The notes below the pieces were generated by a model. It was not told the DNA's origin. It ran no database searches and was given only the letters and a program-made list of their open reading frames with translations. Position numbers and translations under genes: made by a program. Shown in pieces: positions 8,158 to 15,482 of a stretch of DNA of 20,434 bases (the first letter of the stretch is position 1; each line of letters begins with the position of its first letter). The stretch is from positions 1 to 20,434 of the forward strand of contig DIAV01000030.1 in assembly GCA_002415895.1 (NCBI GenBank), given 5' to 3'. The DNA comes from Anaerolineales bacterium UBA5069. GTDB lineage: Bacteria > Chloroflexota > Anaerolineae > Caldilineales > Caldilineaceae.

Positions 8158-8301
8158 TGCTCGGAACGTTGCGCGGCGCGCAATCGTTGGCCGCATAGCC
8201 GTATATGGCGTGGCATACGGATGATCGCCTGGCCAATGCGCGCACAGGTTAAGGCGTATGCCACATGCATTCCGCATGGAATCTCACCAAAGGAACTCAT
8301 C

Positions 8302-8649
8302 ATGACGACAAAAAAGCGCAAACAGGACGACCAGGCAGGCGAGAAATCGGCCGCGACGCTCGGGTGGAGCGCAGGCGGTCCCACAGGGGGATCGAACGCG
8401 GGCGCAGGCGTGGATTTGGGCCAGCGCGCAGAGGATGCGGTCCACGCAATGGGCAGTAGCGGCGACACGACGCCGCTGGCGAACATGGATACCAGCGGGC
8501 TGGTTGAATCCCAGGTGACGCGGCCGTCCACAGTCATGCCCAGTGAACGCCGCGAAGGTCATCACAATACGGAGCGTGCAAACCGTACAAACCAACGGGA
8601 TGCACTTGCGCACAAGTTGAATGAAGAAGCTGATGCGCGCGACAGTTGA
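8302..8649 (+). CDS. Small hydrophilic, probably disordered protein of unknown function
   Basis: A 115-aa protein beginning MTTKKRKQDDQAGEKSAATLG. It is rich in charged residues, Gly, Ala and Ser, without membrane segments or cysteines, and ends with a charged helix-like stretch (RDALAHKLNEEADARDS). The composition resembles small stress-type or nucleoid-associated disordered proteins, but no family is recognised. The ATG at 8302 has AAAGGA at proper spacing, so the longer frame opening near 8128 is not used; that extension would also run through the terminator hairpin. The next gene, a DUF1269 protein, has its own promoter, so the two need not form an operon. Confidence 0.7.
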   Translation: MTTKKRKQDDQAGEKSAATLGWSAGGPTGGSNAGAGVDLGQRAEDAVHAMGSSGDTTPLANMDTSGLVESQVTRPSTVMPSERREGHHNTERANRTNQRDALAHKLNEEADARDS

Positions 8650-8709
8650 ATCGTACCGGCAGCACTTTGTGCCTGGACCCCTGGCATACCCTGTCGAATT
8701 TGACACGGG

Positions 8710-8738
8710 TTGCATCACCTTCGGTGCAGCCGTACAAT
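8710..8738 (+). promoter_or_regulatory. Promoter for the DUF1269 gene
   Basis: TTGCAT (8710-8715), 17-bp spacer and TACAAT (8733-8738), the same -10 box as in front of cca, the surface protein gene and ssrA. Leader to the ATG at 8827 is about 80 nt. A TTGACA-like element a few bases upstream (8699-8704) is at the wrong distance. Confidence 0.5.
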
Positions 8739-8826
8739 AGTCACATGCGTTTCAGGTGGCCGGCGACAGTGACGGCCACGTATGCAACGCAGCATGTGGG
8801 CAAACACCTTTGAGAGGAACAGGACA

Positions 8827-9522
8827 ATGAGCGAAATACCCTCTGGAGCCGTTAGCGAACCGAAGCATCTGGTCATCGCTTCCTACCCGGATGAAGATCG
8901 CGCCGCGCAGGTGCTGGTGCAAATCAAGCAAGCGCGCAGCGCGACAGGCTTGGGCGTTGAAGAGACGGCTATTGTGCGCAAGGACGATGATGGCAAGCTG
9001 ACGATCAAGGAGCAGAATGACGTCAGTACAGGCGTGTCGGCGGCGGCGGGTGGCCTGTTGGGCGGGCTGCTGGGTGGCCTGTTGGGCCACGGCAAATCCG
9101 GCGTGTTGTTGGGCGGGTTGCTGGGTGCGGGCGCGGCACAGGTGATCGATGCCGGCATTCCCGACGCGCGGCTCAAGGCAATTGGGGCAGGGCTGCCGGC
9201 GGGATCATCGGTGGTGGCGGCAATTGTGCCGCAAAGTGCATTGCCCGCCGCACGCGCACTGCTTGAAGAAAGTGGCGGCGCGGTGACCGTTGAGTCGATC
9301 ACAGGCGGCGCAACGGTGACAATGCCCAAGACGGGCATCGCGCAAATTGACACGCTCGCACAGCAGGTGGGCGACGCGATTCAACCCTTTGCCGGCTCGG
9401 CGGCTTCCACGCTCAGTGGCGCAGCCGCATCCACCGAAGATCTTGCCAAGCAGGCGGGTGATCAGATTAGCGAGGTGTGGAAGGGGGCCAAAGGCGGGGC
9501 TGCGGATAACCCTGCGGCATAG
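8827..9522 (+). CDS. DUF1269 family membrane-associated protein
   Basis: A 231-aa protein. The N-terminal 60 residues (LVIASYPDEDRAAQVLVQIKQ ... ETAIVRKDDDGKLTIKEQND) form the alpha/beta domain typical of DUF1269. A Gly/Leu-rich membrane hairpin follows (about 67-100, repeats of GGLLGGLL and a second GVLLGGLLGAG), then a second alpha/beta part (AAIVPQSALPAARALLEESGGAVTVESI) and an Ala-rich tail. The function of DUF1269 proteins is unknown; they are often found near stress-related genes. The ATG at 8827 has AGGA 5 nt upstream; the in-frame ATG at 8782 has no such site. The Gly/Leu part is also visible as imperfect DNA repeats around 9045-9135. Confidence 0.8.
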   Translation: MSEIPSGAVSEPKHLVIASYPDEDRAAQVLVQIKQARSATGLGVEETAIVRKDDDGKLTIKEQNDVSTGVSAAAGGLLGGLLGGLLGHGKSGVLLGGLLGAGAAQVIDAGIPDARLKAIGAGLPAGSSVVAAIVPQSALPAARALLEESGGAVTVESITGGATVTMPKTGIAQIDTLAQQVGDAIQPFAGSAASTLSGAAASTEDLAKQAGDQISEVWKGAKGGAADNPAA

Positions 9523-9578
9523 CGGGGCAAGCCGACGCTATCCAGCGAGATTTGGCGTGCAGACTTACAAGAAGGGCG

Positions 9579-10799
9579 TTACGCCTCGGGTAGCGTTACA
9601 AGATTGAGCGCTGCCTTCAAACGCACAATGCGTCGATATGACTGCGTAATGCGCTCTTCGCTGATTTGCCCGCTTTCAACCATGGCGCGAATGATGTCGA
9701 AGGCATCCAGCGGCGAGATGGCACTCTTGCCGGGAATGTTATTGCTAATCGCGATCAGGTCGACGCCCGCCTCAATCACTTTCAGGATGGCGTCTTCAGG
9801 TTCATAGATATCGGAAATCGCACGCATACGCATGTCGTCGCTAATCACGACGCCATCGTAGCCCATTTTCTCGCGCAACAGCCCTGTAATCACCGCCTTG
9901 GAGAGGGTGGCGGGTAATTCAGGGTCCAGCGTGGCGTTGAAGATGTGCGCCGTCATGATCGCGTCCACCTTGCCTGCGGCGATCAGCTTGATATAGGGGG
10001 CGAGTTCAATCGTTTCCCAAGTGTCAGTGACATCCACGAAGCCGAGGTGCGTATCGCTGCGTGAACTGCCATGGCCGGGGAAGTGTTTGAGCGTACAGCC
10101 CACGCCGCGAATGCGGTGGGCATCAATAGCTGCGGCGGCGTGGGCGGCCACGATGTCGGGATCGCTCGAGTAACTCCGCTGCACGCCCCCAATCACAGGG
10201 TTGTACGGGTTCAGGTTCAAGTCGACCACAGGCGCAAGGTTAAGGTTGATGCCCAACTGACGCAAAGTGATCGCCGTACTGGCCGCCTGCGCGGTCGTCA
10301 CGCGTAGGTCGTTAATTTCGCCCAGATACTGCTCTGAGTAATTGGGGTCAATGCCTGACCACGGCCCCAGGCGGCTCACGTAGCCCCCTTCCTGGTCCAC
10401 GGTAATCAGGAGGGGAATGGTGGCGGCGGCACGCAGTGTGTCGGTAAGGGCGCGCACCTGCGCCGCGTCCACCAGATTGTGACCAAAGAGTACAACACTG
10501 CCCAGCTTGCCGGTGCGAATGGCTTGGAGCACTTCCGCTTCGGGCCACAGCGACGTGCCGCCGAAGCCAACCAGCAGCATCTGGCCGATCATAACATCCA
10601 GCGAGGCTTCGGGCAGCGGGTAGGGCTGGGTGGAAGGGAGTACGACAGGCGGCTTGTCAACGGCCCCCGAGAAGTCTGCGAACGCAAAGCGTGAGAGTTG
10701 GTCGCTTGCCAGAGCGGGGCGCACGCAGCCGGTCAGAAGCGCTGCGCCGCTGACCTGGGCGGCGGCGCGCAAAAAGCCCCGGCGGGATAATGAACTCAT
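9579..10799 (-). CDS. Glycoside hydrolase family 3 lipoprotein, NagZ-like beta-N-acetylhexosaminidase
   Basis: A 406-aa exported enzyme. The N-terminus combines a twin-arginine motif (SRRGFL, 5-10) with a lipobox LLTGC (21-25), suggesting Tat export and lipid attachment at C25. The catalytic domain follows the NagZ pattern: VDQEGG (134-139), the loop KHFPGHG (238-244) with the D249-T-H251 acid/base dyad, and ISDDM (319-323) with D321 as the likely nucleophile. NagZ-type enzymes remove terminal N-acetylglucosamine from peptidoglycan fragments, so a role in wall turnover outside the membrane is likely; other beta-hexosaminides are possible substrates. There is no C-terminal (alpha/beta)6 domain, as in the short NagZ class. 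The gene is convergent with the DUF1269 gene, only 56 bp away, and divergent from the nth-like gene. No clear ribosome-binding site is seen before the ATG. Confidence 0.88.
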   Translation of the reverse strand: MSSLSRRGFLRAAAQVSGAALLTGCVRPALASDQLSRFAFADFSGAVDKPPVVLPSTQPYPLPEASLDVMIGQMLLVGFGGTSLWPEAEVLQAIRTGKLGSVVLFGHNLVDAAQVRALTDTLRAAATIPLLITVDQEGGYVSRLGPWSGIDPNYSEQYLGEINDLRVTTAQAASTAITLRQLGINLNLAPVVDLNLNPYNPVIGGVQRSYSSDPDIVAAHAAAAIDAHRIRGVGCTLKHFPGHGSSRSDTHLGFVDVTDTWETIELAPYIKLIAAGKVDAIMTAHIFNATLDPELPATLSKAVITGLLREKMGYDGVVISDDMRMRAISDIYEPEDAILKVIEAGVDLIAISNNIPGKSAISPLDAFDIIRAMVESGQISEERITQSYRRIVRLKAALNLVTLPEA

Positions 10800-10879
10800 G
10801 AGTCAGGGTTTGTGCTGAACAAGGCGCACGTGCGTGCGCCAATCGCGTTTTTGGGTATTGCTTGAGTAACTCGCTCGCC

Positions 10880-10914
10880 CCAAAACGGCCCGGACAGCGT
10901 CCGGGCCGTTTTGG
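10880..10914. terminator. Perfect 16-bp hairpin in a divergent intergenic gap
   Basis: Arms 10880-10895 and 10899-10914 are perfectly complementary around a 3-nt loop (AGC). The stem is capped by GC-rich pairs and ends in AAAA/TTTT, so each strand has a short T-run at the base, as in bidirectional terminators. It lies between two divergently read genes, where no terminator is expected, and sits at the left edge of the lower-GC segment. It may be a leftover terminator of a lost gene or an insulator. Confidence 0.55.
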
Positions 10915-10942
10915 CGATATTGGCTAATCACTTTATAGATTA

Positions 10943-10970
10943 TTGCGATGAGTTTGGCAAGGCTTATAAT
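10943..10970 (+). promoter_or_regulatory. Promoter for the nth-like gene
   Basis: TTGCGA (10943-10948), 16-bp spacer and TATAAT (10965-10970). A leader of about 30 nt follows, with AGGAG at 10992-10996, ten bases before the ATG at 11007. The perfect TATAAT differs from the TACAAT used elsewhere in the window. Confidence 0.5.
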
Positions 10971-11006
10971 GAACTCCGAAGGAATTACAAAAGGAGACAA
11001 AAGATC

Positions 11007-11663
11007 ATGCAGGAAGCAAGAATCGCTGAAATTTATCATCGTGTCAGCAACGCTTATCAAATATTCAGTGAGAACGGCAATGAATGGGAAGCAAATGGGT
11101 TGAACAGCACCCCGTTCAAAAATCTGGTTGCTGCAGCTCTATCCACGGTGACACACTCCAAAAGGGTAATACGTGCCTGTGTTGCGCTCTTCGCGGTCGC
11201 ATCCACGCCTGAGGAAATCGCAAAACTCGATGATGATCGTCTGAAGGAACTCATTAAGCCAGTTGCACACTACAATCGAAAAACCATCCAGTTGAAGGAA
11301 ATGTGCAGGCAACTCATCCAGCGGCATGGCGGTGAGGTGCCAGCGACAAGGGAGGCTTTGCTGGCCCTGCAGGGAGTTGGCCCCAAGGTAGCGGATCTCA
11401 TCATGAACTTCAATTTCGGCGGCGATGCCATTGCCGTGGATACGCACATCCATAGAATGCTGAACAGGACCGGCATGGTCCAGACAAAATCTGCGGAAGA
11501 AACTGCGGAAATCATCAACACGATCACACCTGCGCAATATCGCAAGCACGCGCATGAATGGCTGATCCAGCATGGCGGGCTCATCTGCACTGCAAAGAAG
11601 CCAAAGTGTGAGGAGTGCATCATCCGGGATTTATGTGATTACCAGAAACTGGCGTCACATTAG
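11007..11663 (+). CDS. Endonuclease III-like DNA glycosylase (HhH-GPD, 4Fe-4S)
   Basis: A 218-aa base excision repair glycosylase. The helix-hairpin-helix reads LLALQGVGPKVADLIM (118-133), with the catalytic lysine at K127, followed by AIAVDTHIHRMLNRTG with the conserved aspartate D145. The C-terminus carries the iron-sulfur cluster loop C194-x6-C201-x2-C204-x5-C210. In classical Nth the early motif is LSAQTTD-like; here it is LSTVTHSKR (45-53), so the glutamine that fills the gap left by the flipped-out base is missing. This suggests a different substrate subtype, and I therefore do not assign the symbol nth. The reading frame has visibly lower GC and more AAA/AAC/GAA codons than its neighbours, suggesting transfer. 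Its stop codon overlaps that of the convergent terminase remnant. The frame is open upstream to 10911, but TATAAT and AGGAG support 11007. Confidence 0.85.
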   Translation: MQEARIAEIYHRVSNAYQIFSENGNEWEANGLNSTPFKNLVAAALSTVTHSKRVIRACVALFAVASTPEEIAKLDDDRLKELIKPVAHYNRKTIQLKEMCRQLIQRHGGEVPATREALLALQGVGPKVADLIMNFNFGGDAIAVDTHIHRMLNRTGMVQTKSAEETAEIINTITPAQYRKHAHEWLIQHGGLICTAKKPKCEECIIRDLCDYQKLASH

Positions 11664-11809
11664 TCAAGGATCAATAATCCCCGCTCGTCATACACACATC
11701 CGGAACCTCCCCGGTTCTTCATCGCCCGATCCAGAGCCATCACCAAGGCAACCGCTCCATCCACCTTCTCGGTGGACTTTTCTTTGTCAATCTTCCGATT
11801 CCCAGCTGG
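11660..11809 (-). pseudogene. C-terminal remnant of a phage terminase large subunit
   Basis: On the minus strand, about 49 codons from 11809 down to the TAA at 11662-11660 encode PAGNRKIDKEKSTEKVDGAV, then ALVMALDRAMK, and finally a C-terminus with VYDERGLLIL. This matches the well-known end of TerL proteins, where a KxDKxKSxEKIDGxVAL-MAL motif lies in the nuclease domain and the protein often ends YEERGLxxL. Everything upstream, including the ATPase part, is missing. The open frame continues to 11920 only by running through the tmRNA 3' end, which cannot be original coding sequence. The stop overlaps the stop of the convergent glycosylase gene. I read it as a scar of a prophage or related element. 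Confidence 0.65.
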
Positions 11810-11877
11810 AGCTGATATCCGCGTTCTTCCTTGGAGGGCTGGAATCCACGGTTTCCATCTGGTTTTTTCGCCTCCAT

Positions 11878-12277
11878 TGGTGGAGATGGCGGGAGTCGAA
11901 CCCGCGTCCGAAACAATCATCCAAGGACTTCTACAGGTTTAGTCGCTCAATTGGTTTTAACCAAGGTGGCTCTGTGCGACACAAGCCATCTCTCAGCGAG
12001 CCGATTGTCTTAGGTGGCCTTATCGGCGTTCAGCCACCGCAACTCCTCAGTAGATTACAGCCTGCACGAGACCTGCGAGCACCATCAGCGTGCGGCCGTG
12101 ATCCCTCGAGGGGATCAGTTCAACTTAGGCGGCGAGGGCCGCAGGGGCCTGTGCGAAGCCGAAGTTGAAGGTTTTGCCTGTGTTGGCATTTGTAGCGGTG
12201 CGCCTCTTTTAACGTAGCCGACGCTCTACGACCTGCCGTCCAGAGATATCCTGCCCCGTCGAAACCGGTACATCCCC
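11878..12277 (-). ncRNA. ssrA: Transfer-messenger RNA (tmRNA)
   Basis: The complete 400-nt gene is present. The acceptor stem pairs GGGGATG (12277-12271) with CATCTCC (11888-11882), includes the G3-U70 wobble needed for alanine charging, and is followed by A73 and an encoded CCA (11880-11878). The T arm GCGGG-TTCGACT-CCCGC and the 5' GGTTTCGACGGGG motif are intact. The tag reading frame runs from the GCC resume codon at 12187 to the TAA ending at 12125 and encodes ANTGKTFNFGFAQAPAALAA, ending in the ALAA degron. tmRNA with SmpB rescues stalled ribosomes and tags the product for proteolysis. It is a one-piece, non-permuted form. The ANT start resembles tags I recall from other Chloroflexota. 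No SmpB gene is in the window. Confidence 0.96.
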
Positions 12278-12290
12278 AGATAACGATGCA

Positions 12291-12319
12291 ATTGTACCAC
12301 AAAGCGGCCACTGCATCAA
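12291..12319 (-). promoter_or_regulatory. ssrA: Promoter for ssrA
   Basis: On the minus strand TTGATG (12319-12314), a 17-bp spacer and TACAAT (12296-12291). The mature 5' end is 13 nt further on, so a short leader would be removed by RNase P. The promoter lies directly after the sfsA stop codon, giving tmRNA its own transcription. Confidence 0.6.
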
Positions 12320-12340
12320 TGCAGCGACGGCTGCAAATTG

Positions 12341-13117
12341 TCAGACGTCCGTGCTTCCCACGCACACGGGTATCTGGCGATCGAGCCATATTGCGTGCGT
12401 TGTAACCTGGCAGGTGGCCGCGCGAATGATGACGCCTGCTGCGTGCGCTTCGTCAAGCGCAGCGGCGAAGGCTGGATCCGTTGCGCGAAATGCCTCGAGC
12501 GCATGGGCATCGGGGCGTTGCACAATGAAAACGATCGCCGAGCGGGTGCACGCCCGCGCGAGGGCAGCCAGTTCGAGCACATGCCTGCGCCCGCGCGCCG
12601 TCACCGCGTCGGGGAAGCGCGCCACGCCATCCACAACGAGTGAAGCGGATTTGACTTCAACCCATGTGCGGCTGCCGTCGTGGTGCGTCAGGCGGAAATC
12701 GGCGCGCGAGTGGGGCGTTGCGGCGGATTGGTACACCTTGACAGCGAGCGGCAGTGGCACTTCGCGCCGCACTTCGTATAGCGATGCGTAGTCTGCAATC
12801 TCGCTAAAGAAGCCTGCGGCCAGCCCCTCGGCGAAGAGGGCGTTGGGGACGCGCGTGTCAAGGCTGACGAGGCGGCCGTTTGCGGGATGCTCGACAAAGC
12901 GCAGGTCCCAGCCTGTTTTGCGCGGGGGCGCGTTGGCGCGGGGTGGCGCGGCCGGGCTTACATGCACGCGCACGCCGGGCAGAAGCAGCTCGGCGAGGCG
13001 TCCGGGATCGGCGCAGTGGGCGACAATCACCTCACCGGATGCCAGCTGCGCGTGAACGACATAGCGGTTGGGCCGCGCGATGAATGTGGCCGGTTGGGCT
13101 GCAAAGTCGAAGATCAT
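12341..13117 (-). CDS. sfsA: SfsA family DNA/RNA nuclease (sugar fermentation stimulation protein homologue)
   Basis: A 258-aa protein with the full SfsA pattern: FIARPNRYVV near the N-terminus (OB-like part), HCADPGRLAELLLPG (34-48), RKTGWDL (66-72), SRADF (137-141) in place of the usual SRFDF, WVEVKSASL (152-160) and the block ARFPDAVTARGRRH (166-179), then VFIVQRPDA. The acidic D140/E154/K156 set fits the PD-(D/E)XK-like nuclease core suggested for this family; the cellular role is not settled. The ATG at 13117 lies 16 bp after the stop of the transglutaminase gene, so the two are probably cotranscribed. The frame is open to 13255, but that extension overlaps the upstream gene and is Pro/Arg-rich, unlike the family. 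Confidence 0.9.
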   Translation of the reverse strand: MIFDFAAQPATFIARPNRYVVHAQLASGEVIVAHCADPGRLAELLLPGVRVHVSPAAPPRANAPPRKTGWDLRFVEHPANGRLVSLDTRVPNALFAEGLAAGFFSEIADYASLYEVRREVPLPLAVKVYQSAATPHSRADFRLTHHDGSRTWVEVKSASLVVDGVARFPDAVTARGRRHVLELAALARACTRSAIVFIVQRPDAHALEAFRATDPAFAAALDEAHAAGVIIRAATCQVTTHAIWLDRQIPVCVGSTDV

Positions 13118-13133
13118 GGAGAGAATTTCCGGA

Positions 13134-15482
13134 TCAGGCGCGCGGTGGCTTGGGCACACGGAGAGAAGCGAGCAACGGCTGTAGGGTGCGCCAGAGGGCG
13201 CGCGCCTCCTGGGTGGCTTGCGCACGTCTGTCGGGTGGGGCGTAGAGGGCGGCACTCACAGCAACGCCCAGGGCGCGTGTGGCCGCGGCAGCTTGCTTCA
13301 CCTCACCCGTCTCTCGCCCGTGCAGCGTTTGTGCGTGCGCGGCAAGCTGCGCGCCATACTCAATGGGCGTGTCACCAGGCGCGGGCGGATGACCTGCACG
13401 CGCGCCCCATACCTGCAATGCCAGCCACGGGTCCGCGCGCGCAACCCGCACGCGCCGCAGCGTGCGCCACAACAGCCAAAGCACCAGCGCAACAGGCAGC
13501 AGCCAGACCAGCATTTGCGCGTTCCACACAATCGCACTGTCGGGCGCAGCCAGTTGCGGCGCCGGATCCGTCACCTGCGCCGGCAAAGGCGCCGCGCTGC
13601 CCACGCGTTCGATGGGCGTGCGCGCAGCGGTTGGCTCGAAGGCAATCCACCCTACGTCGGCAAAATAGACTTCGGGCCACGCATGTGAATCGGCCGCCGT
13701 AACCAGCCACGCGCGCGGTTCGGGCATCCACCCGCCAGGTGCGTAGCCAGTCATGAAGCGTGCGGGCAGCCCGGCTGCGCGGGCCAGCACCACGTAGGCC
13801 GTTGCATAGTAATCGCAGTAGCCGGTCTTCAGATCAAAAAGGAAGTAATCGGCAACATCGGTCACCTCCGGTGGTGGCGCGGGGATGTCGAGGCTGTAGG
13901 GGAATGTGCGCAGATATTCCTGAATAGCAAGCGCCTTGTCATAGGGCGCGTCAAAGCCGGCGGTGAGTTCTTCGGCAAGGGCGCGTGTGCGCGGTGTCAC
14001 GCTGGGCGGCAGTGTGAGGAATGCACCAAAGCCACTGGGCAGCGGCGTCTCCACAACGCTCCACGGCGGAATTGCGCGCAACCCTTCCTCGCTCAGGGCG
14101 GGCGTGAAGGAGAGCAATGTATAGGCGCCGGCGCCGCCGGTGACGGCAATCAGTTCGCCCTGTGCGTCAAGGCGCAGCCAGGTGTCAATGCCTGCCTCCA
14201 CAAATTCGCTGGCAACGAAGAGTGTGCTGGATGGCAGATAGGTACGCACGGTTTGCGCGAGCAAACGCCGGCCCACATCTGATGAACGGGGGCGGCGGCT
14301 GTCGGCAGGCAGTTCCACCAGCGTGGGCTGTACATCCGGCTCCCAGCCCAGGCCCGTGTAGTGGGTAAAGGACCTGGCATTCAAGTAGGGCGCAAAGGCG
14401 GGGGCATCATAACTGATGGCCGCGTCACCCGTGCGCAACTCCAAAATGCGGGTTGTGCCCAGTTCCGGGCCGCTGCCCAGCAGGAAACTGTTGGGCAGCC
14501 CTGTGGTGGTGCCGGCAAGGCTATACCGTGGCTCGGTTTCCATGTTGGGAAATGCCTGTTTGCGCACAGTCTCTATGCGCTCGTCCAGCGGTGCAACAAG
14601 GCGTGAGTAGAAGTCGGAGATGGCGCGCACAGAGAAGACAGGGGCGATGGAGGCCAGAATGAGTGCAAGCGAGGCCAGCGCCGCGGCGTTTAGCCACCGC
14701 TCATTCAAGATGGTGGGGTTGTAGTCGGACTGGGTGCGCATCCAGCGTGCCGCGAGGCGATTGTTATCCAGCGCAACATGCAGCAGTAACACGATTGCGA
14801 TGGCCGTCACAAAGTAGAGCCGCCCTCGCCCGCCAAAGAAAACGATAGCTCCCACAATGAACAGCAGCGGCGTCATGGCCGGCAGCGCGTGGCGCGTGGA
14901 ACGCGCCAATGCCGTTGCAAGCGCAGCGCCAATCCAGATAATAACGGCCGCAAAGAGCGTAAAGACGCGCTCGTCGGGGACGACACTGCCGCCCTGCGCC
15001 CCGGACCACCAGACGGTGTAGCGCGCGCCAAAGCGGACAATTGCCTCGTTCATTTGCGCAAGGGGCGGGGCGAAATCACCCGTGCGCAGGGCGGCAAGCA
15101 TGGAGGGGCCATCGGGCAGCCAGCGCATAACCAACTGGCTGATGATGACCCCGCCCAGCAGCAGGACGACGATTGCGCTGTAGACCAGGCTGAGGCCGCG
15201 CATGTGCGTGATAGCGACCGAACGCGGCCAGCCTGCAATCCACCAGACGCAAAGCACCGCCAGCGCGCCCGTCAGGGTGAGCGTGTTGACTGTCTCGGGC
15301 AGACGCACCCAGTTGTTGGCTTGCAGCGCAAGCGCGGGCACAGCGGCAAGCGCCACACACGCAGCCAGGGCAATCCAACCCTGCGCTGGACGCAGTTGCG
15401 CCGCCAGGAAGCGCAGCACGCGTGCCGGCCACGAATCGATGAAGTCGCTCATGTCGGCGACGGGCCTGTCGTCGTAGCCCAA
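13134..15482 (-). CDS. TgpA-like membrane transglutaminase/protease-fold protein
   Basis: A 782-aa membrane protein. Several membrane helices fill the first 290 residues (the DUF3488-like region); a long extracytoplasmic part follows, with a transglutaminase-like core at about 505-620, then a helix at about 653-672 and a cytoplasmic tail. The core shows GYCDYYATAYVVLARAAGLP with the cysteine C556 and ADSHAWPEVYF with H600. The third catalytic position, normally Asp in FDPT, is Glu here (FEPT, E616), a variant I have seen in this group. The substrate is unknown; the family is often linked to envelope processes. The start is TTG at 15482: GGAGGT stands exactly 7 nt before it, while the ATG at 15452 has no such site. 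The TTG directly follows the TAA of the DUF58 gene, which implies coupled translation. Confidence 0.88.
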   Translation of the reverse strand: MGYDDRPVADMSDFIDSWPARVLRFLAAQLRPAQGWIALAACVALAAVPALALQANNWVRLPETVNTLTLTGALAVLCVWWIAGWPRSVAITHMRGLSLVYSAIVVLLLGGVIISQLVMRWLPDGPSMLAALRTGDFAPPLAQMNEAIVRFGARYTVWWSGAQGGSVVPDERVFTLFAAVIIWIGAALATALARSTRHALPAMTPLLFIVGAIVFFGGRGRLYFVTAIAIVLLLHVALDNNRLAARWMRTQSDYNPTILNERWLNAAALASLALILASIAPVFSVRAISDFYSRLVAPLDERIETVRKQAFPNMETEPRYSLAGTTTGLPNSFLLGSGPELGTTRILELRTGDAAISYDAPAFAPYLNARSFTHYTGLGWEPDVQPTLVELPADSRRPRSSDVGRRLLAQTVRTYLPSSTLFVASEFVEAGIDTWLRLDAQGELIAVTGGAGAYTLLSFTPALSEEGLRAIPPWSVVETPLPSGFGAFLTLPPSVTPRTRALAEELTAGFDAPYDKALAIQEYLRTFPYSLDIPAPPPEVTDVADYFLFDLKTGYCDYYATAYVVLARAAGLPARFMTGYAPGGWMPEPRAWLVTAADSHAWPEVYFADVGWIAFEPTAARTPIERVGSAAPLPAQVTDPAPQLAAPDSAIVWNAQMLVWLLPVALVLWLLWRTLRRVRVARADPWLALQVWGARAGHPPAPGDTPIEYGAQLAAHAQTLHGRETGEVKQAAAATRALGVAVSAALYAPPDRRAQATQEARALWRTLQPLLASLRVPKPPRA

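Noticed and set aside
6574..8277. Long minus-strand open frame (567 codons) opposite the Cys-box protein
   Set aside because: It mirrors a GC-rich gene, crosses the terminator hairpin, and its translation is rich in Arg, His and Gly without any domain pattern.
10911..11006. N-terminal extension of the nth-like protein
   Set aside because: Open in frame from a TTG in the hairpin, but the stretch contains TATAAT and AGGAG in the right places, and the family does not need it.
11660..11920. Intact 86-aa gene
   Set aside because: The first part reads through the T arm and acceptor stem of tmRNA; only the last 49 codons resemble protein, so it is called a remnant.
12887..13702. Plus-strand frame of 271 codons opposite sfsA and the transglutaminase gene
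   Set aside because: Arg/Ala/Gln-rich shadow with no domain; both minus-strand genes are clear.
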